Positions 52,866 to 63,168 of a stretch of DNA of 64,000 bases are shown in pieces (the first letter of the stretch is position 1; every line of letters starts with the position of its first letter). The position numbers and the translations under genes are program-made. A model generated the notes under the pieces. The model did no database searches. It was not told where the DNA came from and saw nothing but the letters and a program-made list of their open reading frames with translations. The stretch comes from Ascoidea tarda (nom. inval.) (taxonomy: Eukaryota; Ascomycota; Saccharomycetes; Ascoideales; Ascoideaceae). The stretch covers positions 29,188 through 93,187 of the forward strand of contig JAKTTS010000006.1 of assembly GCA_030560485.1 (NCBI GenBank), written 5' to 3'.

Positions 52866-55118
52866 TTATTGTTTTTTCACAACACCCTTTGAATCAGCTT
52901 CAGATAAAATGTATTTCTTATAATCAAAAATTGAGCCACCAAATTTACTGACAACACCATCTTCACTAACCCAAATTTGGTTACATACTTTGTCAATGAC
53001 GAAAACATCATGCGAAACCATAAGCACACCACCTTTAAATTTGTTTAATGCATCAGCTAAAGCATCTAGACCGGAAGTATCCAAGTGATTTGAAGGTTCA
53101 TCTAAAATTAAAACATGAGGTTCATTCATACATAGAGCAGCGAATGCCACTCTTGATTTTTGACCACCAGATAATAATTCCATTTTTTGTAAACCTAACG
53201 TACCAGTTATACCAAATGAGCCCAAATGACGCCTATATTCTTCCTCATTTTTTCCAGGGAATTTTTGAGCCATCCAAGCTACAGCTGATAAATTTAAATC
53301 CATTGAGTCGACATGATGTTGAGCAAAATAACCTATTCTTAATCTTGGATTTTTACTGATAATACCATCTATTGGGTCTAATTGCTGCATTAAAATTTTC
53401 AATAGAGTAGTTTTACCACAACCGTTAGCACCGACTAATGCAATTCTTGAATCCAATTGAACATCGAAATCCACATTTTTTAGCAATAAATTGTCTTTTG
53501 AGTAACCAAAAGTGATATTTTGTAGTTGAAGAATTGGAGGAGATAATTTTTCCGGGTCAGGGAATTTGAAAGTTATTGTTTTATCTTCTTCTGGGGCCTC
53601 TAATATAGGTAATTTTTCCAATTTTTTAATTCTAGATTGAGCTTCAGAAGATTTAGCAGCGTTGTATCTAAATTTGTCAATAAATTCCTGCAAATGTTTT
53701 CTATAGGCCATTTGATTTTCATATTCTCTTTTTGCGTTTTTCATTCTTTCTTCTTTGGTTGCGTAGAAGGAATCAAAGTTTGCACCTCTATAGTAATCTA
53801 GTCTTTCTGAGTGCTGGTAAATGATATCAGTTGCAACATCGTTTAAAAATGAACGATCATGAGAAACAACTAAAACAGTTGAGGGATAAGATTGAAGATA
53901 GTTGGCCAAGTAAGTGATGGAAGGAACATCCAACATATTGGAAGGTTCATCAAGCAATAACAAGTCCGGTTTACAAAACAAAGCTCTTGCAAGAGCTAAA
54001 CGCATTCTCCAACCACCGGAGAAAGAATTTGTTGGTTTTGAATGAGCTTCAGTTGAAAAACCTAAACCGAATAAGATTGAGGCAGCTCTACCTTCAGCTT
54101 TTGAACTTTCCATTTCTTCTAGTTTTTCAAAGATTTCTTCCAAGTGGGATTGTAAATCGCCTGATTCGTTATCTAGCTTTTTAACTTCGAGTGAGTTTTC
54201 ATGGAATTCATTTCTTAGAGATTCAATTTCATTTAATCTGTCGTTAATTTTTTTCTCTTCAAATAGTAGTTGTTTTCTCCAAACATCGGCATCAAGAACG
54301 GATTGTAGGGCAGTTGTTTCATCACCTCTTAATTCTTGTTCAACATGTAGGATACTTATATGTTTGGGAACGTTTAGTTCTCTCTTTGATAAAGCCCTTA
54401 AAAGGGTTGATTTACCGATACCATTTTGACCTACCAACCCATATCTACGGCCATAACTTAGAGTTAAAGTAGCATTGGAAAGGATTCTTTGGCCTGCGCC
54501 GACATATAAATCAAAGTCTTCAATTTTAATATCTTTTGATTTACCAGCGCCAGAACCAAAGTCAATGGGGTTGATTTTGAGGAAAAATTCGTCATAGTTT
54601 TCATCTTGTGTTTCGTTTAACAATTTGGAGGCTTCATATTTAACAAATTTGTTGTCTCTTTTAGCGACTTTTTTGGCGATTTTTCTTTCAGCCTTTTCTA
54701 ATTTTTTCTTATCAACCCTAGTTTCTATTTTTCTTCCAGTGTGTTCAATATCTCTTGTGGCACCCATAAGAGCCATTGAGTTATTGACCTTTCTAGTGTG
54801 ATTGTTTAGTAAATTGATGTCTAAGAGTCTCTTTGAGGTGTCACCGGTGAGATTCAATTTTTTTGCGTTTTCCTTCAATTGTGTCTCTAGATCGACAGAT
54901 AGATTGGATATAAGCTGAGACACTTTCTTAGGGTTTCCCCCAGCACTGACTAGAAGATCGTTGACAAAAGATAACTCGGCTTTGATATCCAATTGTTGGG
55001 ATGCAACACTATCAGTGGTGCTGTTGGAGACATGCTGGATATAGCCAATGGTGTACTCAGACACAACAGGGTCTATGGAAGGAGTTGCCAGACGCACTTT
55101 GGAACCAATACTCGCCAT
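52866..55118 (-). CDS. GCN20: ABC-F ATPase Gcn20
   Basis: This 750-residue protein has two ABC ATPase domains and no membrane segment, and matches the length of S. cerevisiae Gcn20. Walker A motifs are GQNGIGKST and GANGCGKTT. The signatures are SGGWRMRLALARAL and LSGGQKSRVAFA, and the Walker B motifs are LLLLDEPSNML and LILDEPSNHLD. The N-terminal part (about 1-190) with GDTSKRLLDINLL and GRKIETRVDKKKLEKAE is the Gcn1-binding region. With Gcn1 it activates the kinase Gcn2 on ribosomes that carry uncharged tRNA, triggering the amino-acid starvation response. The 3' end converges with DIS3, with only 66 bp between the stop codons. Confidence 0.97.
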   Translation of the reverse strand: MASIGSKVRLATPSIDPVVSEYTIGYIQHVSNSTTDSVASQQLDIKAELSFVNDLLVSAGGNPKKVSQLISNLSVDLETQLKENAKKLNLTGDTSKRLLDINLLNNHTRKVNNSMALMGATRDIEHTGRKIETRVDKKKLEKAERKIAKKVAKRDNKFVKYEASKLLNETQDENYDEFFLKINPIDFGSGAGKSKDIKIEDFDLYVGAGQRILSNATLTLSYGRRYGLVGQNGIGKSTLLRALSKRELNVPKHISILHVEQELRGDETTALQSVLDADVWRKQLLFEEKKINDRLNEIESLRNEFHENSLEVKKLDNESGDLQSHLEEIFEKLEEMESSKAEGRAASILFGLGFSTEAHSKPTNSFSGGWRMRLALARALFCKPDLLLLDEPSNMLDVPSITYLANYLQSYPSTVLVVSHDRSFLNDVATDIIYQHSERLDYYRGANFDSFYATKEERMKNAKREYENQMAYRKHLQEFIDKFRYNAAKSSEAQSRIKKLEKLPILEAPEEDKTITFKFPDPEKLSPPILQLQNITFGYSKDNLLLKNVDFDVQLDSRIALVGANGCGKTTLLKILMQQLDPIDGIISKNPRLRIGYFAQHHVDSMDLNLSAVAWMAQKFPGKNEEEYRRHLGSFGITGTLGLQKMELLSGGQKSRVAFAALCMNEPHVLILDEPSNHLDTSGLDALADALNKFKGGVLMVSHDVFVIDKVCNQIWVSEDGVVSKFGGSIFDYKKYILSEADSKGVVKKQ

Positions 55119-56189
55119 GGATGTGATTCTGCTGCCAATGCTTTGAGGTCAAACCGAGCAGGAGATTCAACAGAACTTTTCACTCTCTCCAGAAAAAGAT
55201 TTCAGAACAATTCCCAAAATAGCAGCGTTACGTCAGCAGAAATCGTCGCCACTCCAATGGTGTTTCAGTCGAAAAGGACAGGAGCACGGCAACCATACAC
55301 GTGACACAACACGTGTCCGTCTCCGGGACGTTTCCGGCACGCGTTTTGACGTCACGCGGCCAAAGCCGCCGGCAATGGTCACAGGACCTTGCCGACGGAA
55401 ATAGCTTTCGGAGCTTATAGTGGAGGAAGAGAAAACAGCTCGGCTTGCGGCTGGAGCAGCACAGGCAGCTGGGAGTGGGGCTTCGGATAGGGGCTTCTGC
55501 TGGAACAGCAAACAGGAGCATTTCCAGCCCGCTGCGCTGGATCTCTGGGCTGCTGCTGGTGCCATTATCTGGGCTTTCTATTGGAGCGCCGTTAGGGTTT
55601 GGCTTCGCGTGCGTTAGCTCTACAGCGCTAGCTCTCCAGCGCTATCTGGCCCACAATCTTTATGACTGCAGTCTTATTGCACCGAATCATGTTCACAATC
55701 ATATAAATAATCCATAAAGGATTAATTGACATCGTGAGTGTTCTGCGATCTCTCGCGTTCTCTCCTATGGGTCTCATATATTATCAACCACAATAAACGA
55801 ATATTAATACTACCATCATTATTTTTTTTCCTCCCTAATCTCTATCTCTATTCTTTTCTACGTTATTCCCTCAACCTTTTTTTCTTTTGATCTGGAAATC
55901 ACAGTTCCTGTAAATGTTATATTTATACTTATATTCATATTTATACCAATAATTGCATCCTAATAGCTATTTCACCGTCGTTTGGATTGGTATTACTTAT
56001 CAATATCGATACTAACTTCAATACTAATACAGTCAATTTCTTTATAAATTCAGCTCATACATCTTTCCTAGATCTTTTTTCTTTTTTCTGACAATTTCAT
56101 TATTTCTCTTACTATCAATTGGCTTCTCTCATTCTCGCGGCAACTTGTTTTTTTATTGTTTTTTCCATTGTTTTTTCTATTGTTTTATT
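55119..56189. promoter_or_regulatory. Divergent promoter region of GCN20 and the arrestin gene
   Basis: A marked GC-rich island at about 55230-55640 contains two CACGTG boxes 12 bp apart (55298-55303 and 55310-55315). The arrestin side is T-rich with a long potential leader. A TACTAAC at 56010-56016 and a GTGAGT at about 55734 could mark a 5' UTR intron, but this is weak. Confidence 0.5.
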
Positions 56190-58691
56190 ATGCACTCTCT
56201 ATCAAGAACAAACAAGAAAACATCTTTATTCGAAATAAGACTAAATGGAATTCAATACGATGTTGTAGTCATAAAAGGCCCATCTTCTTCTGCTCCTTCA
56301 AACTTGCTCACCGGCACAATTGTTTTGTCGGTTTTGGAACCAATTCATTTTAAAAAGCTATCCTTAAAGATCACTGCTATCTTGAAATTAAGGTGGTTTG
56401 ATACTTATGAAACTATAAATGGCGAATTTAAAAAACCTGTTTATTCGCAAAAGACTTTATATGAGCACTATTTGGACAACAATTATTTTTTAAAAAACTT
56501 GCAAGACTACCAAAAGAATTCAAATTTATATTCACATTCTCATTCTCGTTCGCACTCAAATTTAAATTCAAGTTCAAATTCAAATCCGAATTCAAATTCC
56601 TCAACAAATTTGAAAAATTTAAACAAAAAATCTAAATTTTCTTCTTTTGCTTCCTCAATGTCCTTATCAACCCTAACTTCTCCTTTTATTTTCGAACCTG
56701 TAAACCAACCTTCTTCCAATCCAATCAATTTCAACTCTTCAAATAATTCAACTTCAAACAACAACCTCAACAACCTCAACAATGATCATCACAACAATAA
56801 CACCTCTTTCTTTTTGGAAAAAGGTAACTATGAATTCCCCTTTTCTTTTGTTCTTCCTGGAACAATCCCAGAAAGTGTTCTAGGCCTTAAAAACGCTGTA
56901 TTGTACTATAAGATACAAAGCACCCTTCACAAGGGAAAATTATCAAAGGATTTATCTGCTACAAAGCATTTACGAGTAATAAGAACTTTAACTCCCGATT
57001 CCTTGGAACTCGCTGAAACAATGGCTGTAGAAAATACATGGCCCAAGAAAATAGAATATTCAATTAGCATTCCCTCAAGAGCAATTGCAATCGGCTCGGC
57101 TATTCCAATTACTTTAAATCTAATTCCATTGCTAAAAGGTTTAAAATTATCAAGAATAAAATTCACTCTAATCGAATACATTTACCTAAACAGTCCCAAC
57201 CATAGCTGTAATTCCGAAAGAATCCTCGTTCAAAATGAAATCCCAGAACCGAAAAGTCACCAATATCATGATATTTCTACTGCCTTAATTGAGCCTCTAT
57301 CCATTGAAATCAATCAAAACTTTTCAAACAAACTAACCTTATCAAATGATCGCTGGTCAATTGATTTTTTAATGCAATTGCCCCTAAGTTTATCCAAAAT
57401 CACCCAAGATTGTCATATTCTTGACCAGTTAAAAGTTCGCCACAAATTAAAATTCAACATTGGCTTGAAAAATCCTGATGGTCATGTCTCTGAATTAAGA
57501 GCTTCCTTACCTGTTATCCTATTTATATCTCCCCATGTTGCAGTATCTTGTAAACATGATATTAACGAGAATTTCACAGATTTTGATGAAAAATTGTTCA
57601 AGAAAAATGATCACAATACAAACTCATTAAAGGACTCAACGGACGACCAGATTTTATTTGGTGATATACTCAATCCTCAAAAACCAATTCCCTTTGGTAC
57701 TGCAATTATAGCTCCTCCCAACTATGGCGAACATGTTTATGATAGACTCTGGGGTGATGTTTCAACTCCCAATTTATGCTCACCAATTGAATCAGGTTCT
57801 AATTCTGTAGCAATAACGCCGTCGAGCTCTAATTTAAACATGGTCAATTCATCTCACAATTTATCTTCTAGCCATTTAACCAGAAAATTACAAAACTTGA
57901 GATTGGAGGGAGAAAGAGATAACGATAAAGATAAAGATAAAGATAACGACAAAGACAATGAAAGAGAAGGAAATACTAGAGTAACAAATAAGAGGTCTGG
58001 TAACCAAGCTACTTTTTCGTTGGGATCTCCAATCGAAGAAAATGAACATGAGAGTGACTATTTCACCACAAATTGCCATTCTATCGATGTTAGTAATAGT
58101 ATCTCAGCAAATTTGCGATCATACTCTTTACCTCATTCTCCGGGTGCCTTGGAAAACAATCCCCATTCAAGATTTTCTTCCTGGACAGACTTGTCAAAAG
58201 TGCCTTCTTATAAAACTGCCATTAAAAGCGATCAATTTGAAAAGATATTAGCGCCATCGTACGAGGAGTCTGTGAGAAACAAAAGATCGTTTTCAGTATC
58301 TCATACCAAAAAATACACCAGAAACCATCACAGCTTTGGCTCGTTTAATCAGCTCACCTCGCTCATGAATTCCAGAAAACTTCCCTCTTCCAACAAAACT
58401 AGCCCGATACTAACCATACCCAACAACCTTCAGCCAGATATTGGAATTGCCCATGTCCTAAGCAATACTTCTCTGGGCTCTGACAACTCGTCTAAAAGCG
58501 ATAACTCGTCTTCCAGCAACACCTCTTCTTCAGTGGCCAACGACTCAGACAGACCTTCCATGGAGAAACAACACAGCCCAGCACACACACCAACAGACCC
58601 TCATGGCAACCCACATCCACACCCACACATCAAAACCAGCAGCTCCCTTGTCAACCTATCCAAGAACATGTTCCACTTGAACAAGTCCTAG
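56190..58691 (+). CDS. Arrestin-related trafficking adaptor, Rod1/Rog3 type
   Basis: This 833-residue alpha-arrestin has an N-terminal arrestin fold (about 8-310) interrupted by a long Ser/Asn insertion: FEIRLNGIQYDVVVIKG, LTGTIVLSVLEPIHFKKLSLK, YEFPFSFVLPGTIPESVLGL and RVIRTLTPDSLELAETMAVENTWPKK. A C-terminal arrestin half and a disordered Ser-rich tail follow. PPNY at 509-512 (in APPNYGEHVYDRLWG) is a PPxY motif that binds the WW domains of Rsp5. APSY at 688-691 is a weaker variant. These adaptors target nutrient transporters for ubiquitination and endocytosis. The start at 56190 (MHSLSRTNKK) is chosen over an upstream in-frame ATG that would add a run of Phe/Cys residues. ROG3 (YFR022W) lies on the same arm as GCN20 (YFR009W). 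Confidence 0.87.
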   Translation: MHSLSRTNKKTSLFEIRLNGIQYDVVVIKGPSSSAPSNLLTGTIVLSVLEPIHFKKLSLKITAILKLRWFDTYETINGEFKKPVYSQKTLYEHYLDNNYFLKNLQDYQKNSNLYSHSHSRSHSNLNSSSNSNPNSNSSTNLKNLNKKSKFSSFASSMSLSTLTSPFIFEPVNQPSSNPINFNSSNNSTSNNNLNNLNNDHHNNNTSFFLEKGNYEFPFSFVLPGTIPESVLGLKNAVLYYKIQSTLHKGKLSKDLSATKHLRVIRTLTPDSLELAETMAVENTWPKKIEYSISIPSRAIAIGSAIPITLNLIPLLKGLKLSRIKFTLIEYIYLNSPNHSCNSERILVQNEIPEPKSHQYHDISTALIEPLSIEINQNFSNKLTLSNDRWSIDFLMQLPLSLSKITQDCHILDQLKVRHKLKFNIGLKNPDGHVSELRASLPVILFISPHVAVSCKHDINENFTDFDEKLFKKNDHNTNSLKDSTDDQILFGDILNPQKPIPFGTAIIAPPNYGEHVYDRLWGDVSTPNLCSPIESGSNSVAITPSSSNLNMVNSSHNLSSSHLTRKLQNLRLEGERDNDKDKDKDNDKDNEREGNTRVTNKRSGNQATFSLGSPIEENEHESDYFTTNCHSIDVSNSISANLRSYSLPHSPGALENNPHSRFSSWTDLSKVPSYKTAIKSDQFEKILAPSYEESVRNKRSFSVSHTKKYTRNHHSFGSFNQLTSLMNSRKLPSSNKTSPILTIPNNLQPDIGIAHVLSNTSLGSDNSSKSDNSSSSNTSSSVANDSDRPSMEKQHSPAHTPTDPHGNPHPHPHIKTSSSLVNLSKNMFHLNKS

Positions 58692-59063
58692 TCTTATCTC
58701 TTCAGTCTCCTGTTATCTCTTTCTATACCTCTCTATCTTATATCTCTTCTTCCTGTGCTGTCCGCCCCCGATGCGCATGCGCCGTTTGTGTGTAGACGCG
58801 GCGTGCATGCGGCGTTTTTTCAACGCGATCCCTGCGGAAGCGGGAAACTGGCATCTGAGGCTGCAACGGAAACACATCGCTGTGATTGTCCAAAGAGCTG
58901 ATTCAGCAGAAAGTGGATCACCATTCAAAAATTGATCTATCTATCTATCCAGAAACTGATCAAAACTGATCACTATCCAGAGACTGATTGCTGGAGCACC
59001 ACTGGAATACCACCGAAGGCAAATAGCTAGGGACACTGTGCTTGTTTACCTCAATACACTGCA
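58692..59063. promoter_or_regulatory. TLG2 promoter region
   Basis: A short GC-rich island with repeated GCATGCG/GCGTGCATGCGGCG words lies at about 58760-58830. The stretch before the start has CTATCTATC and ACTGATCA repeats. No gene is seen. Confidence 0.45.
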
Positions 59064-60203
59064 ATGTTCAGAGATAGAACCAACTTATACTTGTCCTACC
59101 GTCGGACCTTTCCTCATAGCAGCTCCTTGTCTGATAGGTTTGACACTTTGCCTGAGGAAGAGCAGGGCTTGATAAATAATGATGGATACAGCGACGCAAA
59201 TGATCCTTTTTTGGATGAACATCGCATAGAAAATGGGCCAGAGGAGATTGAAATGAAGACTCTTCCTCCTGCTTTTTTGGACATCAATGGCGAGCTCGAC
59301 GAGTCTTTGCATTTTATATCAAAGAGAATCGAGGAATTAACTGTGCTATACAAGAAAAATATATTGCCTGGTTTCAATGATAGATCAATGGACGAAGAAG
59401 AAATTGAAAAACTCAACTACATAATCACCAGAAAATTCCAGCATTGCTACGCTTTGGTCAAAAAATTGGATACCATAAAAAAGACCAATAATGAGACAAA
59501 ACTAATTAAAAAAAAGAGTGAATTGATAATGATAGAAAACATAAAAAAGAATTATGCTTTGAAAATTCAAAAATATTCCTCAAGTTTTAGGAAATTGCAG
59601 AATAACTATATAAAGTTTCTTAAACAGGAAGATTTTGATGCAAATTTGAACAGCAAAAGTGTTGCAACTACTTCAAGTTCAAACTTAGCCGCTTTGGAAA
59701 CTGAAACAAAAGAAGTGGAAGAATACTCAAGACAAGCATTAAAGGAGTCTTCAACAATACTACAAAAACATGATTCCGCCAATTTAATAAGACAAAGAGA
59801 ACAAGAAATATCAAAATTAGCACAGGGAATACTCGAGGTTTCTGCCATATTTAAAGAAATGCAAAACATGGTTATTGATCAGGGCACAGTATTGGATAGA
59901 ATTGATTACAACTTGGAAAATGTTAAAACAGAAATTCATGAATCTAACAAACAGTTGAATAAAGCATCTAATTACCAAAAGAGGACTCAAAAATGTAAAA
60001 TTATTCTATTATTGTCTTTACTTGTTCTCGGTTTATTGATAGTGGTGATTACAAAACCTCATAAACATCTAGGAGGAGGTGGTGGAGGAGATAGTGGATC
60101 CAATAATGATGGCAAAGGGAACAATGATCATAAGGACTCTAAGCCTAACCTAGAATCTGATAATTCTAACAATGCAAACCAAATAGAAAGTTTTCTCATA
60201 TAA
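59064..60203 (+). CDS. TLG2: Qa-SNARE (syntaxin) Tlg2
   Basis: This 379-residue t-SNARE of the trans-Golgi network and early endosomes is the syntaxin-16 homolog. The N-terminal peptide MFRDRTNLYLSYRRTFPH is the conserved binding site for the Sec1/Munc18 protein Vps45. An Habc domain (about 80-200) and the SNARE motif follow. The zero-layer glutamine lies in EISKLAQGILEVSAIFKEMQ-DQGTVLDRID. One membrane anchor (about 312-330, IILLLSLLVLGLLIVVI) precedes a lumenal Gly/Asn/Asp-rich tail of about 50 residues. Tlg2 acts in endosome-to-Golgi transport and the Cvt pathway. Confidence 0.95.
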   Translation: MFRDRTNLYLSYRRTFPHSSSLSDRFDTLPEEEQGLINNDGYSDANDPFLDEHRIENGPEEIEMKTLPPAFLDINGELDESLHFISKRIEELTVLYKKNILPGFNDRSMDEEEIEKLNYIITRKFQHCYALVKKLDTIKKTNNETKLIKKKSELIMIENIKKNYALKIQKYSSSFRKLQNNYIKFLKQEDFDANLNSKSVATTSSSNLAALETETKEVEEYSRQALKESSTILQKHDSANLIRQREQEISKLAQGILEVSAIFKEMQNMVIDQGTVLDRIDYNLENVKTEIHESNKQLNKASNYQKRTQKCKIILLLSLLVLGLLIVVITKPHKHLGGGGGGDSGSNNDGKGNNDHKDSKPNLESDNSNNANQIESFLI

Positions 60204-61068
60204 TATTCAGCCGTTTATTTTAGAGCAATCTATAAATTTTTTTAATTTTTTTTTAGTTTTTTTTAATGGTTTTTTAATGAAAATTTTGTAAATTATATTA
60301 ATACTACAATTCAATATTTATAATGACATTTGGTATTAAAAATTAATAAGAATTGAAACAAAATTAATTTGAAAAAATTTATTAGAAGAAAAAAAAAAAA
60401 ATAAAAAACTAATTGTAAAACAAAAAAACAAAAAAAAAAACACAACAACAAAAATTTTCAAAGATAACAATGAAATAAAATAAAATATAAAATAAAATAT
60501 AAAACTAAATTTATTAAAAAAAAGTAATTGAAAACTTTAACAAAATAAATCTCAAAAAATTATAAAAATTTAATTAAACTCATTTAATATTTTTTAACAT
60601 CTTTTGTTTTTTCTATGAAAAATCACTTGAAATTGAAAATAAACATCGTTTTGATTATATAAAACTAAGAATTTAAAACATGTTAATGCACTTTGAATAT
60701 AATTCATTAGAAACTGTTAGCATGAAACTTTGTCTTCGATTATAATTAAGTGGCGTATCTTAAATAAAAAAAAAATTCAAAAAATTCAAAAGGCAATAAA
60801 TAATTTTAAGACCAAATGTGACACAACAAAATAAAAAAAAGGAGGGAAAGAGGTAGAAATATAGATTTGATTGAAACCGAAGGAAAGCGGCAAATAAATG
60901 TATTAAATATCATACATCTAATATACATTAATGAATAAGGTTGCATAAATATTAAAATTATTGAATTGAAAGTAAAGTTGATTAAAAAAATTTGAAATTT
61001 CTCATGTAACCATTTATGTTTTATGTTTTCCTTTTGGAGTTTTCTCGTTTTAGAATCAGATGCATAGT
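60204..61068. other. Convergent AT-rich spacer between TLG2 and the PalI-family gene
   Basis: This is extremely A/T-rich DNA with many poly-A and poly-T tracts and AAAATATAAAAT units (60475-60505). The largest open frame (60806-61072) has no domain. No gene is seen. Confidence 0.45.
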
Positions 61069-63168
61069 TCATCTAAAATTGTAAGGACTATCACCACTCA
61101 AAGAAGCAGGAGGTAAATTTGATATGTTCAGACTTGGACGATGTTTATATGTTGGTCTAAAATTGGTTCCTTGCAATTGGCCAGCACCAGCAACAAACCT
61201 ACGACCAGGTCTTGGTTTTTGAGCAGTTCCTGGGAGATCAAAATCTGGATTTGAGTTTAAAACAATGTCTACACTAGACAGTTGAGGTTTGGAAGGTTGT
61301 TGTTGTTGTGATTGCTGTTGTTGTGGTTGTTGTTGTTGGAATTGAGGTTGTTGAGGAGGATAGTAACCACTACCTGAGGATGGTCTGTGGCCTTGAATAT
61401 AAGGTTGTGGTTGTTGTTGTTGTTGTTGTTGAACATAATAGCCTTGCTGCTGTTGATTAGGAAGATAATAAGGATGTTGTTGTTGTTGTTGATTAGGAGG
61501 ATAATAAGATGGTTGTTGTTGTTGAGCCTGATAGTAACGAGGGTTGATTGGTCTTTGAGAAACACTGGTAAAATCCGAGTTTTCACCATCAGATCTTTCG
61601 TCCTCATTTATATTATTGTTCAAATCAGGGCTTGGAGCATTTGGATTAATTGCATTTGGATTGGTTGAATTGAGATTTTGAGGTTGTTGTTGAATTGTTG
61701 GAGATGAAGGATCTTGGGGGAGGTAGTTATTGAATTGCCCTTGAGGGTTATTTGAAATATTTGAGGGAGAAGCATATGGAGGAGCAGTGGGATAAGGAGC
61801 AGTGTTTGATGGATTTAGATAAGGATCATTTTGGGATGAGAAATCGTTGTTGATATTATTTTGGGAGTTGTAAAAGGATGTCATATCAGGATTAGAGATA
61901 AAGGTGGGTTGATTTGCTCTGGTAAGAGAGTTTCTTGGTTGTCTACCAAATGAGGAATTGGAGTTCATGTTTATATTAATATTTGAATTAGGGATTGAAT
62001 TTGGATTTGGATTTGGATTTGGATTTGGATTTGGATTTGGATTTGGATTTCTGTTGAGATTTAAAGTTGAATTTGAATTTGAATGAGGGTTTTGAGTTTG
62101 AATTTGGTTTTGATAAGGGTTAAGAGCAGGATTGATAACAGAAGCATTGACATTTGAAGTAGGACCATTGTGAATAGGAGGAATAGGATTGTTGCTGTTG
62201 TTGTTGTTAAAGTTGTTATTAAATGGAGGTTGAACTGGAGGAATAGTCTTTGAGAAAGAAGGTTTGGAGATGTCAGTTAGCGAGACTTTATCATTAACGT
62301 TGCTTTTTTGTTCTTCGTAGGTTGAATCTTGGGTTAGAGTTCTAGCAGATAAATTTTCTTGATAGTTTTTATGGTCATCGGGTTTGGAGACGTTTAAGTA
62401 AGTGTTTTCGCTGTTATTATTTGAGCCAAGTGTGTTGTTATTTTTATTATTTGTGTTGTTGATATTGTCATTGAAACTGCCGATTATTGGAGGAGGAGGG
62501 GGAGGTAAAGAGTTTGAGGAGGAAGCAAAATTATTGTTGTAGTTCAAGTTTGAATAGTTGCTTACTTTTTTATTAAATTCATCCTCAATCAAGTCTACTG
62601 AAACGCTTTCGTTGTTGGAGTTTTTGTTTGAGTTCAGATTTTTGGCTAATATTGTTAGAATGAAAGCTAGGAGGTTTAGGGCAGCAGCAGGAATTAAGAT
62701 CCAGGAGCCATAGGTGACGTTTGGATAAAATAGTAAGAAGATTACTATACAAATTAAGGAAGATAATAGAGTTGATAATAGAGTGAAGATTATTGCGAGG
62801 ATGAAGATTTTGGGTAAACGAGTTAATGAAGGGATGTGGGTTAGGATGAGGATGATTAAGGAGATGAAAGTTATTCCCAAGGCTATTGGTTGGATGATGA
62901 ATAGGTTTGATAAAGAAGATCTAATTGAATCTGACATCGCCCATTCATCTGTACCCAGGGAAGAAACTAGTTCAGTTGGATTGTAATTGAATGTGGCATC
63001 AGAACAACCATACTCGTCGCAAAAGCCAAAGATACCATATTTGTAGTTATCATGATCAGCAATGGATAGGACATCAGTGACAGGAGCAGTTAAGACGACG
63101 ATTAATAAAAAAGCAAAAGAAGCAATTTGGAAGGCTAAAGCAACAGTCTGAAGACCCAAAACAGCCAT
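61069..63168 (-). CDS. PalI/Sur7-family four-span membrane protein with long Pro/Gln tail
   Basis: This 699-residue protein has four membrane segments at about 10-30, 89-112, 121-148 and 155-175. The extracellular loop carries the family motif [21 protein letters not shown] (paired cysteines). The remaining 520 residues are a cytosolic low-complexity tail rich in Asn, Pro and Gln, with an NPNPNP repeat and polyGln blocks. Relatives are Rim9/PalI (pH sensing through the RIM101/PacC pathway) and Dcv1/Tos7. Close linkage to TLG2 and DIS3 matches TOS7 (YOL019W), and linkage to GCN20 matches DCV1 (YFR012W), so a Dcv1/Tos7 ortholog is more likely than Rim9. Sequence alone cannot decide. Confidence 0.75.
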   Translation of the reverse strand: MAVLGLQTVALAFQIASFAFLLIVVLTAPVTDVLSIADHDNYKYGIFGFCDEYGCSDATFNYNPTELVSSLGTDEWAMSDSIRSSLSNLFIIQPIALGITFISLIILILTHIPSLTRLPKIFILAIIFTLLSTLLSSLICIVIFLLFYPNVTYGSWILIPAAALNLLAFILTILAKNLNSNKNSNNESVSVDLIEDEFNKKVSNYSNLNYNNNFASSSNSLPPPPPPIIGSFNDNINNTNNKNNNTLGSNNNSENTYLNVSKPDDHKNYQENLSARTLTQDSTYEEQKSNVNDKVSLTDISKPSFSKTIPPVQPPFNNNFNNNNSNNPIPPIHNGPTSNVNASVINPALNPYQNQIQTQNPHSNSNSTLNLNRNPNPNPNPNPNPNPNPNSIPNSNININMNSNSSFGRQPRNSLTRANQPTFISNPDMTSFYNSQNNINNDFSSQNDPYLNPSNTAPYPTAPPYASPSNISNNPQGQFNNYLPQDPSSPTIQQQPQNLNSTNPNAINPNAPSPDLNNNINEDERSDGENSDFTSVSQRPINPRYYQAQQQQPSYYPPNQQQQQHPYYLPNQQQQGYYVQQQQQQQPQPYIQGHRPSSGSGYYPPQQPQFQQQQPQQQQSQQQQPSKPQLSSVDIVLNSNPDFDLPGTAQKPRPGRRFVAGAGQLQGTNFRPTYKHRPSLNISNLPPASLSGDSPYNFR
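61980..62048 (-). repeat. GGATTT hexamer repeat encoding Asn-Pro units
   Basis: Nine or so units of TTTGGA (plus strand) encode an NPNPNP stretch in the tail of the PalI-family protein. Confidence 0.9.

Noticed and set aside
55734-56033. Possible 5' UTR intron of the arrestin gene (GTGAGT ... TACTAAC ... ACAG)
   Set aside because: The branch point is perfect, but the 5' site is non-standard compared with the other introns here and no coding frame tests it.
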